A stretch of 64,000 nt of DNA, taken from positions 2,012,001 to 2,076,000 of the forward strand of contig JAGFBZ010002268.1 in assembly GCA_018398805.1 (NCBI GenBank). The letters are read 5' to 3'. The notes beneath the pieces were generated by a model that was not told the origin of the DNA, did no database searches, and was given only the letters and a program-made list of their open reading frames with translations. Shown here piece after piece: positions 15,401-24,284 of this stretch; position 1 is the stretch's first letter, and each line of letters starts with the position of its first letter. This DNA is from Hirundichthys speculiger (Eukaryota; Chordata; Actinopteri; Beloniformes; Exocoetidae). The position numbers and the translations under genes are program-made.

Positions 15401-18400
15401 TTAAGGTTGACGAAACCTTGAGCAGGACCTGGCTTATAAGGGGGGACCTTCCTGCTGAAGGCCAGGGTAAGAAAGAAAGGAAAAAGAGGAGAGAGATAGA
15501 TCAGAGTGAGGAGAGGCACAAATATATTGGCAAGTTTATATTGGACAAATGATATTCAGAATTATCCATTGGCTGAAAAACTAAGAATTCTATGTATTTA
15601 TGCTCTGACTGGTACATTGTTAGTACATAAACTACAGATACAACTGTATAAACAGATGTGGGTAGTAGCACTGAGGTGGTCAGAGGGTCAGATTGCAGGT
15701 CAGCATGTTAGTTGATATTCCAGAGACAGATGAAGGTAAATGCTGGGATGGCCAGAGGGTGGAACTGCAGGTCACTATGTAGCTCTGGAAGCTGTGGCCT
15801 GCAAACGTCTACAGAAAAGAAGAAAAAGGGGAGCAGGAATGCGCAGGACAGCACGAAAAAAACTACAAGAACAATGAAGCACAGTTATATTTATGAAGTG
15901 CTCCTCATTAATAACTATGGATTCAGATGAAGGAAGAAGAAGAAATGAAGGGAGAGAAGAGGAGTGAGGACACCACTCAGCACATCATGTTGGTGTCCTG
16001 CATGGGTTCTTGGCTTCAGCCATTCCTATAATCATGATCTCTCTTTCTGATTCCTGTCAGCACTCACGCTGCTGCGGTTTGGACCAGCTGGAGGGTATTC
16101 AGCAAATTACTTGGACATCTTGCTATTAGCACATTACAATAATCTAGTTTAGAAGATAAAAATGTGTGGATTCATTTTTCAGCATCAGTCTGAGAGAGGT
16201 ATGCTCCTCATCTTAGTAATTTAACGGAGGTGAAAAAAGTCTCTTACAAACCTGATTGATATGCCATTTAAGGGACATGTCCCAATCAAAAAATAACTCC
16301 CAGGTCTTTCACAGTTGTACTGGAGGCCAACATTAAATCAGCTAATTAGTTCCTCAGATGTTTGAGACCGAAAAACAATAACCTCTGTTTTATCCGAATT
16401 TAAAAGCAAAACGTTTGCGGACATACAGCCTTTAATGTCCTTAAGACATGCTTGAAGTTTGGCTAACGGTTCTGTTTTGTCTGGTTTAATGGATAAATAC
16501 AGCTGCGTATCATCAGCTGAATATAACATTGGAATCCAGTAATCCCAGCTCCATAATACTGTATGTTCAGTTAGTTCAAGACATTTTGTGCAACTGGTCT
16601 ATGCAATATGCTAAATTATAGCAATATATAACTACATAATACTTACACGGTCACTGGTAATCAGCTTTCAAAATTCTTCTGCTTTGAAACTTTTAATTTC
16701 AGCTGTCAGCAGCACATGCTAATGTTTGCAACTTCTTTTGGAGAGAACACTCATTTACCCCAAAATTAAAACCAATTTTGATTTTGAAGACAGCTGAATG
16801 AAAAAAAAACTGAATAAAATGAGATAACGGTTTTACAGGCCTGCAACACCTAGCAGCTAGCTAAGCTGGAGATTAGTTATTAGATCATGTTTATTTAGTC
16901 TGCCCAATTCTCTTTTTATTCCAGTTTTGCAGTTAGACTATGTTTTAGCCAACAATATAACTAGAGACTAATTTCCTTGTTAATTAGTTGAACACTTACT
17001 TTAAGAAAAGTCTGAAAGTAAGAAAACAATTGACAGGCTGTTGTGTGTTATGCTAAGCTATGCTAACCAGAGCCTCACTTAGTTAAATGATGTACTTAAC
17101 TAGCAAAAATTAGATTTGTATTGTTGTTTGTAATTTAATGTAAATACACCTTATTAGATGATAATTTCACTCCTTCTCTGTAGGCATGACACTTTAACAC
17201 TAAATTGTACTTTTACCGTTGTGTCATACCTCAGAGAGATGGTACTGACTGCTTACCACCTCAGCATGTGGCACACAGCAGGGCGTCACCAGAGGATCTC
17301 TCTCGCTTCTCCCGCTTGGTAAGACACAAACAAATAAAAAATCAACAAATAACTGTTTTTCTCTTGTTTGTTCATGTGTTGTGTTTTTAGCCTTGCCTTC
17401 TAACTGTCTTCCTTTTGTTTCTACAAACAGAACCAATCTAACACACTAACTCTGCCAATCCAGTGCACAGTCAATGTGGCTTCCAGCAGAGGGATTGCTG
17501 TTAGAATCACAGGAGCACTCAGGATAGATACATTACATTCAGTGAGTGTAATGTCAAAATATATGTCAAATGTTACCTTACTATTATGCAGCTTTAAACA
17601 TGGTGGTTTCAGTTGTGAGACAGGTTTCTAAAAACTGGCTGTGTGTTTTGATATCCTCTCCAGCTGAAGTTTAAGGTCCTGGAACTAGTAACTAGTGCTT
17701 CAGTGGAACTCTCCTCGACCAGCCCCATGTTTTTACGTGAAGAGAGGCCTGTCAGACACGTGAGTCAACAACAATTGGTACTGCACAGCACCTCTGCCCT
17801 GGGTTTGACCTGAGTCAAAACTGATGGTCTAAAAGCATCATACTTGGATCTGCGTTAGCTTCCCCCTTTATTTTCATTCTCACCATGGGTGATTCCTGTC
17901 CACGATTTGCACTCATTTTAGTGGTCGGAAAAAAGCAAAATACATGCAAAGTTACAAGTAAAGTGCAACAAAACATGAACATATTTTTCTAGAGTGAACA
18001 TTTTTTCATACAATACCAGTAGTTTCTGCAGCACATACCACTTGCAGAGGTTTATAATCATGCTTTGAAGGTTGGTATTGAAGCACATGGGCTGTGTGGT
18101 GCTTAGGGACCGAAAGGACCTGCGGCACAACATGTAAAAGTCTGGACTCAGAGACTAATCTTTGCTGCCATCTGTTGGTCCTTAGTAACAATCTCAAATG
18201 ATGATTATGCATATATAAGCAAACAGTTAGTGATCTCTCTTTTACATTTAAATGCTGTATAAATTTAAATTTAAACAATTACTCAAATGTGTTTAGTGCA
18301 GGATTTCTCTGGCAATTTTACCCTTACAAAAAAAAATGTAACCCAATGGATGGCACATTAGACAGTGGGAACCTAAGGTGTCGGACACAACGCCTGGTCT

Positions 18401-21400
18401 GGTAGCAGGAACTAAGAGTTGACCACATAAAATGGTGAGAAAATAACAAAGTAAATAAAATAATATCTAACTTCCATCACAAACAGAGTGCCAGATTTAT
18501 TAACACAGAATTACACACACATGCACCAATTAAACACAACACACAAGGCTGCGAACTGGGAAGAAGCAGCAACCCACCAACACCTGGAACAGGTGGATCT
18601 AGTACACATTATCATCAAGATACTGGCCAGCTGCCTCAGCTTCCTTCAATCAGATCAGCTCAAATTATCTGGAAACTTCCAACACAAACCACTGACACAT
18701 ACTTTCTTATGATAATCTTGGAAATAATTCTAAAATAATACAAAAAAAAAATCTCTGTAACTATATATACCTCTTTATTAATTGCAGCAACAAATGTCTG
18801 ATAATACTGCATCGTTTTCATTTCTGGGTCGTGTTTGAATACTTCCAATGCATGTCTCAATTATCTTGATTATTTGTGCACAGTAGCAAATAAAAAAATT
18901 TATATATGTTTTGTTTTTTGTACATAGTCAAAAAAAATCCTTGTTAAAGCTGAATTCAGTGGCTGACACTTTGGTTCACTTCACATTTGAAACAGAAATG
19001 ACATTTTCTGATCTCTTCTTTTCTGACAGATAATACTGGAGATCAGGAAGGAGGGAGATAATAGAATTCCTATTTGGATTATCATTGGTAGCACACTAGG
19101 AGGACTTTTATTGTTAGCTCTGCTCAGCCTGGCTCTGTGGAAGGTAAGCTTGTCACATTATACACAGTTAGTATTTGGAAGTCATTAATATCATGACCTC
19201 TGGTATCGGCTGTGTGCCCTGAGGGCAAATCCTATTATTTTTCTAAAACTGTATAAGCATATTGTGCTAATTCGATCTCTTACAGTGATTAGACTGATTT
19301 TTGGTCTTTTCAAGCATTACTTAAACTTCTACTAAAATCTATATTTACAGTTACAGAAAGTGCATTTATGTGGCTTTGTGCTAATTCATTTGCCTCAACA
19401 TTATATTTCAAAAAAACCTCTAGTAATGTAATTTTAATGACTTAATTCTGAAATAGGTCTCTGGCTTGGAAGTAAAAATAGTTTGAATTTTAGCAGCATG
19501 TAGAAGCTTATGTTGGAGAGAACAATTATTTAATCTAAAATAGAAACTACTTAACCGAAACCCATTTTTTTGGTTTGAGTAGTCTTGATTGTGAAGTGGA
19601 AAAAAGGTTTAATGGGCCAGCAGTGCCTGGTCCCCAAGTTATGTTTGGAGATTGACTATTAACTCAGGTTTGATTGTCTTGCAAAGTTTCATTCAGATTC
19701 CACTTTTAATGCATCTATATAACACTTATAGCTTGCTGATTTCCTAGTTGGTTAGTTGAAAATTCTAGATTAGCCTAAAATAAGAAAGCTCATAACCAAG
19801 TGAGGCTTTTCTGTGTTATACTGAGCTATGCTGACAGTTAAATGATGCTTAATGATGTACTTAATAGGCAAACATGAGAAACTAAGTTTATGTTTCTGAA
19901 AGTAATTTGCCTAAACAATTAAAATGCGAGACAGAAAATGTAATTTTCAGCACCGATTCCAAAAAAAAGCTGGGATGTTAAGTAAAATGTAATTTAAAAG
20001 GAGAACACAATGATTTGCATCTCTCATAAACCCATATTTAATTCCCAATAGAACATAAAGAACATTTAACATGTTGAAACTGAGACATTTTACAATTTCA
20101 TGGAAAATATTAGCTTATTTTGACTTTGATGGCAGCAACACATCTCAAAAAAGTTAGAACAGTGTCAACAAAAGACTGAACTAGTAATTGGTGTAAATCA
20201 AAAAAACAAACCGAGTATTTGACTGCTAATTAGGCTGATTGGCAACAGGCTGGTAACATGACTAGGTATAAAAGGAGCATTTTAGAGAGGCAGAGCCTTT
20301 CAGATGTAAAGAGCTTCACCAATCTGCAACAAACTGCGTCGAAAATTGTGGTACAATTTCAGAAAATGTTCCTCAATGTAAAACTGAAAAGACTTTGAAG
20401 ATCCCACCATCCCACAGTACATAATATCATCAAAAGATTCAGAGAATCAGAGGGGTGTCTGTGCGCAGGAGGATAAGGCCACAGAAGAAAATTCAATTCA
20501 TTTCAATTCAATTCAATTTTATTTGTTTAGCGTCTGTTACAATGTCAATTGTCTTTAGGCGCTTTTCAGAGACCCAGAACATGACCCCCAAGCAAATATC
20601 ATGAACTAAATTTATAATATTAAATCCTAAACAAGAATAATGTCAGGTAAAAAACTCCCACAGAGGGAAAAAAAAACCTTGAAGCCAGACAGTGGCAAGG
20701 AGAAAAACTCCACTTTAAGAGGAAGAAACCTTGAGCAGGACCTGGCTCATATGGGGGACCTTCCTGCTGAAGGCCAGCTGGGTAAAGAAAGAAAAAAAGA
20801 GAGGAGACAGGACAGAGAGAGGATGTAGGACAGAGAGAGGAGAGCACACAAATGACTGAGTGAAATGACTGCATAAACATAAACAGATGCAGGTAGCAGC
20901 ACTGAGGTGAGATGGTCAGAGGACTAGGTCGCCGGTGACCACGCCAGTCGGCACCTCGAACACATCCACACACAGGTGGAGGTAAAAAACTGCAGTGTGA
21001 TCTTTGGGCTCTCAGGTGACACTACAGTAAAAATGGGCATCATGGGCTGCCTGGTGGCACAGTGGTTAGGGCCAGCAGCCCATATACAGAGGCTACAGTC
21101 CTCAACGCAGCGGTCGTGGGTTCGACTCCCAGCCCCTGCGACCCTTTGCTACATATCCTCCCCATTCTCTCTCTGCCACCTTTCCTGTCTGTCTTCACTG
21201 TCCAATAAAGGCCACTAGTGCCACAAAAATCTTTGAAAAAAAAAAAAAAAAAAAAAAGGGCATCATTCTCGACTGGACATAGCTGCATGAGCTCAGGAAC
21301 ACTTCCAGAAATCACTGTCTGTGAAGACTTTTCACTGCAAAAAACAAATGAAAGTTGAAGCTGTATCATGCAAAGAAAAAGCCATAAGTGAACACGATCC

Positions 21401-23001
21401 AGAAAGACTGCTCTCTTCTCTGGGCCTAAAATGGTCTGAGGTGAAAATGGAAGACTGTTCTGTGTTCAGATGAATCAAAATTTGAAATTCTCTGTGGAAA
21501 TCATTGGATGTCGTGACCTGCAGACAAAAGAGGAAAGGCTTGTTGTCAGTGCACAGTTCAAAAACCTGCATCTTTCATGGTATGGGGTTACATTAAGCCT
21601 GATTTATAACTTTCCGTATCTGTCGATATCCAGACCTCTCTCCGACATCGCAAGCCCTCTCTCTTCTCCTCTTCGACTGATGATGAAGAAATCCCCAATT
21701 TTTTAACTATATGTCAAAATCGATGGAAGATCCAACGGATAGCATCAGCCTCTGATTGGTCCGCAAGCAAATCATTTCCGGAATCACTATTCCAGTTTCC
21801 TAACGTAACAACACCACCATATTTAATGTTAAATATCTGGGGTGCATCTCTTCATCAATTTACCTCAGAGATTGACCAAAAGCTGAATATTCATCCATCC
21901 TCTGCCTCGACTTGTTCAGTGAAAGTACATGCCACTTCCGCACTTGTCTCCTCTTTCAATCTCGTCTCATCCTTTGCAACATAAGTAATTTCTTCTCAGT
22001 GCTGATTAGCTCCAGCTTCATCAGAAGTCCTTCTCTGCCCATCACCATTCTTCACTGCTTGTCTCTTTCCTTGACAGCTGGGATGTAAAGAAACAATCTA
22101 TAGTATAGAAGAGGATAATGTTGCTGTTGTAGGCTCATCTTCAGAAAAAACATCACACCCCCTAATTGCTTTGCAGCGCTTTACTAGACAATGGAGACCT
22201 CCAAAAGATTCACATCTCCACCAGTACAAGTGCTTGAGTTACATACTACTGAGTCTGAGAAGTAAAACGAGTCCTTTAGTGTCCATGGCATGGGGAGCTT
22301 TCACATCTGGAAAAGCATCATCAGAGTACAGAGTACTGCTGAAGAGTACATAGAGGCTTTAGTACAACATATGCTCCCATCCAGACAATGTCTCTTTTAG
22401 GGAAGAATCTTGCATATTTCACCAAGATAATTCTAAACCACATACTGCATTTATCACAACTGTATGGCGTTGCAGGAGAAGAGTCTGGGTGCTAAACTGG
22501 CCTGCCTGCAGTCCAGACCTTTCACCAATAGAAAACATTTGCCACATATTAAAACATTTGGCAATGAAGGTCCAGGACTGTTGATCAGCTAGAGTCCTGC
22601 TTCAGACAAGAAGGCAACAAAATTCCTCTGCTAGAACTCCAACAAATGGTCTCCTCACTTCCCAGAAAGTCAGTTGTTAAAAGAAAAAAGGATCCTACAC
22701 AATGGTAAACATGTCCTCTTCCAACTTTTTTAAGATGTGTTGCTGCCATCAAAGTCAAAATTTGCTAATGTTTTCCATGAAATGGTAAAATGTCTCAGTT
22801 TAAACATCTGACATGTCCTTTATGTTCTATTGTGAATAAAATATGGGTTTATGAGATTTGATAATCACAGCATTCCCTTTTTATTTGTTCTGTTTTCATA
22901 TGCTTGACTGCTTTCTCACCCAGCTTGGCTTCTTCCGGAGGCAGAAGCGGAGAGACAAAGACGAGCAGGAAGTCAACGGGAAGGTGGCCGAAGAGCGGTA
23001 A
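273..23001 (+). CDS. itga11: Integrin alpha, collagen-receptor type (alpha-11-like), 3' half
   Basis: Integrin alpha subunits pair with a beta subunit at the cell surface; alpha-11 with beta-1 binds fibrillar collagen. Fourteen exons with consistent phases and GT-AG borders encode about 497 residues, ending at a TAA. Visible landmarks, in order, are the thigh/calf segments with LPFWNGCDEDDRC and LENKGENAYN, the juxtamembrane IPIWIIIGSTLGG start of a single membrane helix, and a cytoplasmic tail opening with LGFFRRQKRR, the integrin alpha GFFKR-type motif. The helix and the LNQSN and GENAYN segments resemble alpha-11 more than alpha-10, alpha-1 or alpha-2, by recalled family features. The upstream half (propeller and I domain) is outside the window, so it is 5' partial. 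Introns carry many transposons, the largest being 3532-13610. No frameshift or in-frame stop was found if the exon 10 acceptor is at 17234. Confidence 0.88.
413..834 (+). other. Intron, no recognised element
   Basis: AT-rich intron sequence between an integrin exon and a short inverted-repeat transposon. Nothing further recognised. Confidence 0.5.
835..1201 (+). mobile_element. Short Tc1/mariner-type MITE
   Basis: The ends form inverted repeats starting CAGTCATGGAAAAAA on each strand and running about 70 bases inward, to the cctggtac / gtaccagg segments. A TA dinucleotide flanks each end (833-834 and 1202-1203), the usual Tc1/mariner target duplication. At 367 bp with no ORF it is non-autonomous. 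It lies within an integrin intron, about 115 bp upstream of the next exon. Confidence 0.85.
1318..1428 (+). CDS. itga11: Integrin exon 2 of the window
   Basis: Phase 0 at both ends; acceptor cttattag, donor GAG|gtgaga. Reads TTDYARPIVFAVQVG then PVLDESWPTAVR, matching the alpha-11 segment that precedes PFWNGC. Confidence 0.87.
1565..1650 (+). CDS. itga11: Integrin exon 3 of the window
   Basis: Starts directly after ggccag and ends AAA|gtaggt with two bases of a split codon. LPFWNGCDEDDRCIPDL holds the paired cysteines typical of this position in collagen-receptor alpha chains. Confidence 0.9.
1774..1984 (+). CDS. itga11: Integrin exon 4 of the window
   Basis: A long pyrimidine tract precedes acceptor ctcag; donor AAG|gtacag. 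Translation contains QFCARHVHSLGAYC and LENKGENAYNAILNI, the latter a strong integrin alpha signature with an N-glycosylation sequon (NIT). Length 211 bp fits the split phase of its neighbours. Confidence 0.9.
3433..3531 (+). CDS. itga11: Integrin exon 5 of the window
   Basis: 99 bp, phase 0 both sides; acceptor tttattcag, donor CAG|gtgaga. Reads DNSDMKIECHIEDKIRNEK then ICNISAPFMRAKTQ, with the CNxSxPFxRAK pattern of alpha-11. Confidence 0.88.
3532..5960 (+). other. Large intron, first part: nothing recognised
   Basis: About 2.4 kb at the start of the 10-kb intron between integrin exons 5 and 6. I see only AT-rich unique-looking sequence and no coding exon. Confidence 0.4.
5965..6130 (-). 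mobile_element. Tc1-like transposase remnant
   Basis: The + strand carries diverged text typical of antisense fish Tc1 transposase: ttggccactgaaagcata, gctttcacagtatgtt, gtcattatccatctact and aacatttggctgaatgt in the expected order. No ends or reading frame remain. Confidence 0.55.
6971..8162 (-). mobile_element. L2-like LINE, copy A, 3' part
   Basis: Minus-strand non-LTR retrotransposon. The 3' tail lies at the low-coordinate end (cagttcagttcagctttatt). Then comes the fish repeat 3' region with the antisense phrases cactttcagagacc, gagaaaaccctttgagcc and aaaagctcccctttaagag. At 7921-8154 a minus ORF reads VIFDQDILFNHHINQVHK then VTSRLDYCNVLL, the C-terminal part of an L2-type reverse transcriptase. 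The same family recurs at 15183 and 20491. The element is cut at 8162 by a solo LTR and resumes at 9784. The L2 assignment is by recalled consensus. Confidence 0.78.
8163..9778. mobile_element. Solo LTR split by a hAT element
   Basis: The segment begins TGTTAAGA and ends CCTCAACA, an inverted pair of the TG...CA type, and is flanked by the 5-bp duplication AGTTC (8158-8162 and 9779-9783). It interrupts an L2-like LINE whose two halves continue on each side. After removing the nested hAT element the LTR is about 590 bp, with a TATAAAT at about 9514. No internal retroelement genes are present, so it is a solo LTR left by recombination. Confidence 0.75.
8306..9326. mobile_element. Non-autonomous hAT element inside the solo LTR
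   Basis: Terminal inverted repeats start CAGCGTTGCCAGGTG at the left and CCTGGCAACGCTG closes the right. The 8-bp flanks are GACCCAAG (8298-8305) and GAGCCAAG (9327-9334), one mismatch, as expected for an old hAT insertion. Length 1021 bp. A 60-codon minus ORF inside is not convincingly transposase. Confidence 0.8.
9784..10190 (-). mobile_element. L2-like LINE, copy A, upstream part
   Basis: Continues the LINE interrupted at 8162. Antisense RT text is visible: caataacctcagttttacc, aacatccaggtctttatg, atagatacagctacatctcatc and accctgtggaacaccata. The order matches copy B (15183-16540). The reading frame is decayed. Confidence 0.75.
10191..11955 (+). other. Intron, no recognised element
   Basis: Unassigned intron sequence between a LINE fragment and a SINE. 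Several short ORFs have no recognisable product. Confidence 0.4.
11958..12134 (+). mobile_element. tRNA-derived SINE
   Basis: Shares with the copy at 21044 the order ggccgccaggtg...cagtggttt, gaggcaacagtcctcatgc, gcggtcgcaggtttgactcc (B-box-like), then the tail ttcctgtctctcac, aaataaaggccactgcagcc. Flanks carry imperfect copies of aaatctttgcag. It belongs to a family seen three times in this window. Confidence 0.75.
12135..13610 (+). other. End of large integrin intron with simple repeats
   Basis: Contains an (ATTT)n run near 12626-12650 and a GT-rich stretch near 13296-13328. It ends in the T-rich acceptor ctgggtag before integrin exon 6. ORFs here are low-complexity. Confidence 0.5.
13611..13687 (+). 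CDS. itga11: Integrin exon 6 of the window
   Basis: Opens VLLRLEFEFSRVIILQHLRV, matching the FRLDFEFS segment of alpha-11. Ends AG|gtgtga in a split codon continued by the next exon. Confidence 0.88.
13921..14004 (+). CDS. itga11: Integrin exon 7 of the window
   Basis: Acceptor ctcaacag; donor AAG|gtttgt. Reads DGEEINTADNFNDIFYSLKY and EGDLLFTR, matching the HLKYEADVLFTR segment of alpha-11. Split-codon phases agree with both neighbours. Confidence 0.88.
14194..14284 (+). CDS. itga11: Integrin exon 8 of the window
   Basis: Reads DSNPTRYEIKSDLSLEEPG then GPPFNFTFQ, matching the YEVKxxSSLE...GPPFxxxF pattern. Acceptor tttgaaag, donor CAG|gtgagg. Confidence 0.88.
14383..14496 (+). CDS. itga11: Integrin exon 9 of the window
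   Basis: 114 bp, phase 0 both ends. Reads IQNLGYFPVRDLQLKIEIP then GNQLLQISDFYIDQ, matching IQNLGLFP...I.IP...GNRLLKLRDF. Donor CAG|gtaaaa. Confidence 0.9.
14497..15182 (+). other. Intron 9, first part: nothing recognised
   Basis: AT-rich intron between exon 9 and LINE copy B; no coding exon or repeat family recognised. Confidence 0.4.
15183..16540 (-). mobile_element. L2-like LINE, copy B
   Basis: Minus-strand LINE with its 3' tail at ttcaattcaattcaactttattg. The 3' region includes gcgcttttcagagaccc and aaaaactcccctttaaggt, followed by antisense RT. At 16338-16529 the frame reads SADDTQLYLSIKPD, the YADD catalytic box with Y replaced by S, then LLLNSDKTEVIVF. Truncated at its 5' end near 16540. 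Same family as 6971 and 20491. Confidence 0.8.
16690..17110. repeat. Dispersed repeat, copy 1 (pair with 19480)
   Basis: Contains gttatgctaagctatgctaa, then ttaaatgatgtacttaacta. A diverged match with the same order lies at about 19480-19890. This looks like a common fish interspersed repeat rich in gctaagct; class unknown. Confidence 0.5.
17235..17318 (+). CDS. itga11: Integrin exon 10 of the window
   Basis: Chosen start follows acceptor gtcatacctcag, keeping phase 0 from exon 9. Translation RDGTDCLPPQHVAHSRASP then EDLSRFSRL aligns with the alpha-11 segment that holds one cysteine and ends EEDLRRAPQL. A stronger-looking acceptor (tccttctctgtag, ending at 17183) would add 51 bases and meet an in-frame TGA at 17187. 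Confidence 0.75.
17431..17541 (+). CDS. itga11: Integrin exon 11 of the window
   Basis: Reads NQSNTLTLPIQCTVNVASSR then ITGALRIDTLHS, matching LNHSNSDVVSINCNI. It has an N-glycosylation sequon at its first residue. Acceptor ctacaaacag, donor TCA|gtgagt. Confidence 0.88.
17664..17759 (+). CDS. itga11: Integrin exon 12 of the window
   Basis: 96 bp, phase 0. Reads LKFKVLELVTSASVELSS then MFLREERPVRH, matching the LKYKSMKIMVNAAL...FREEDPSRQ segment just before the membrane. Donor CAC|gtgagt. Confidence 0.88.
17760..19029 (+). other. Intron 12: nothing recognised
   Basis: About 1.27 kb with short ORFs but no recognisable exon or transposon; ends in acceptor ttctgacag. Confidence 0.45.
19030..19143 (+). 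CDS. itga11: Integrin exon 13: transmembrane helix
   Basis: Reads IILEIRKEGDNR, then IPIWIIIGSTLGG and a run of leucines ending LALWK, the single membrane helix of an alpha subunit. Near-identical to the alpha-11 helix in pattern. Donor AAG|gtaagc. Confidence 0.93.
19480..19890. repeat. Dispersed repeat, copy 2 (pair with 16690)
   Basis: Matches copy 1 in order and text, for example ttggagagaacaattattta and ttaatgatgtacttaatagg, with many differences. Confidence 0.45.
20491..20993 (-). mobile_element. L2-like LINE 3' end, copy C
   Basis: Starts attcaattcatttcaattc and holds the same 3' region as copies A and B (gcgcttttcagagaccc, aaaaactccactttaagag). Only the 3' untranslated part is present, a typical 5'-truncated insertion, here inside the Tc1-like element. 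Confidence 0.78.
21044..21257 (+). mobile_element. tRNA-derived SINE, nearly intact
   Basis: Has an A-box-like tggcacagtggttaggg, a B-box ggttcgactcc, a tail with caataaaggccactagtgcc and a poly-A run. The exact 9-bp duplication GGGCATCAT flanks it (21035-21043 and 21258-21266). Inserted in the Tc1-like element. Best copy of the three in this window. Confidence 0.9.
21596..22275. mobile_element. Harbinger-like non-autonomous element
   Basis: Interrupts the Tc1-like transposase between the two halves of one codon block. Flanked by TTA on both sides (21593-21595 and 22276-22278), the PIF/Harbinger target. Ends are loosely inverted: agcctgatttataactttc against aggactcgttttacttctc. No transposase ORF. 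Confidence 0.65.
22924..23001 (+). CDS. itga11: Integrin exon 14: cytoplasmic tail and stop
   Basis: Acceptor ctttctcacccag. Reads LGFFRRQKRRDKDEQEVNG then KVAEER and TAA. The GFFRR box binds beta chains and regulators. The tail is 25 residues, close to the alpha-11 length. Confidence 0.92.
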   Translation, partial: LGFFRRQKRRDKDEQEVNGKVAEER

Positions 23002-24093
23002 CGCAGGCTGTGGGTTCCCAGCAGACACCTTTTCCACAGGGGACGCGACACTCAGGGACCAACCCACCTCCCCCTTGCTCCCCAACACCACAGTGGCAGT
23101 GCATAGATGGCTCCCACATGACCGCTGAAGCAAGGCTGATTCAGTGCACTGGACCTAACCCACGCCACCACCCCTGACCCCCAGAGTCAGCACTGTCACA
23201 CTCATTTAGCATTCCTGCACTGTTACGATGTAAGGGCCTCTTTTTGTCTATGTATTCCACTGCCCACGATGTCGTCACTCCATGGATCCTGGAGTTCTTT
23301 TTCTGGCTGTTTGTAAAGAGAAATAGAGCAAGCTTTGATCGATCTGTTCAAAAGATTTCAGGCAACTTTTGCCTTTGAGGCAAATAATAGCCAATTACTC
23401 TTTTTATCTTTTCTCTTGTGTATTTATTTGACTGAAGTTAAAAAAAGAAAAAACCTCAGGGGTGACTCACCACCCAGAAACTATCACAAATGTGTAGATA
23501 ATATACTGTATATTGAAATTGATGTTTAAAGGTTTTATCTGCAACATGTTCAGTAAACATAATTTATAAAGAACAAAAACTGAACTAAAGCAACCCGGAT
23601 AAAAAGAAAATTAATGATGTTATCCTTCAAAGACTTTTCTTAACTTTCAGAGAGTATTCCTCTAGAATCTAATATCTTGGAATACACACATGATGGTTTT
23701 TAAACTTTTGATGCACTTTTTACATTGTACAAAATAACTTGAATATGTAAATAGTCAAGTGCCTCTTTAATACCCTTTCAATTTTCTGATTTTCCACAGT
23801 ATTTTCCTCATGGTTTAGGGCATTCCTTTTTTTTTAACTTAAGCAAAACGGTCAGCTTTGTGTTACAGTAGCTAGTACAATATGAAACAGCCGGATGCCT
23901 TTTAACATGCACTGTATCAGAGCAAAGGGCGTGCATTAAATACTGCCTGCAATTTTTACAATTAGAAATAAATGTATTTGGAGGTTGTAACTAAATGATA
24001 AGCAGATGCCATAAATATGACTCCAGTAAATGAGTATTGCTCCTGGAGTTGTTTTGATGAGGTGTGAAAAGCTGTCATATGCAAACAAATAAA
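23002..24093 (+). other. itga11: Integrin 3' UTR with poly-A signals
   Basis: Non-coding sequence after the stop. The first clear AATAAA is at 23967-23972 and another is at 24088-24093, so the 3' UTR is about 1 kb. The exact end is not determinable by eye. Confidence 0.5.
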
Positions 24094-24284
24094 CCAATGT
24101 ATATGTTAATGAGTGTTTTTTTAGTGAATATCTGACAAATTGCAGTTCCAGAAAGAAAACCTGGAAAAGCATGAGTGTTCACAAAATTCATCAAGAATTT
24201 TTTTTGCAGAGAAGAAAAATATAACTGTTCAATTGAACTGAATTTCAAAAAAAATATTTTAATCCACAAAGAGAAATGAATTGT

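Larger units (their letters stand above)
19951..22890 (+). mobile_element. Decayed Tc1-like transposon with three insertions
   Basis: Left end caccgattccaaaaaaaagc resembles the terminal repeat of a widespread fish Tc1-like element. The transposase region follows on the + strand but without an open frame: ctgcctgcagtccagacc and aatagaaaacatttgccac encode the conserved SPDLSPIENI block around the third catalytic acid. The 3' inner repeat ggtaaaatgtctcagttt is the inverse of gagacattttacaatttc at the left, but the outermost right end is missing. It stops about 30 bases short of the exon 14 acceptor. An L2 3' end, a SINE and a Harbinger-like element interrupt it. Confidence 0.82.

Noticed and set aside
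21044..21257. A tRNA gene, because of A-box and B-box sequences
   Set aside because: The rest does not fold as a tRNA, there is a poly-A tail and a TSD, and two relatives exist in the window, so it is a SINE.
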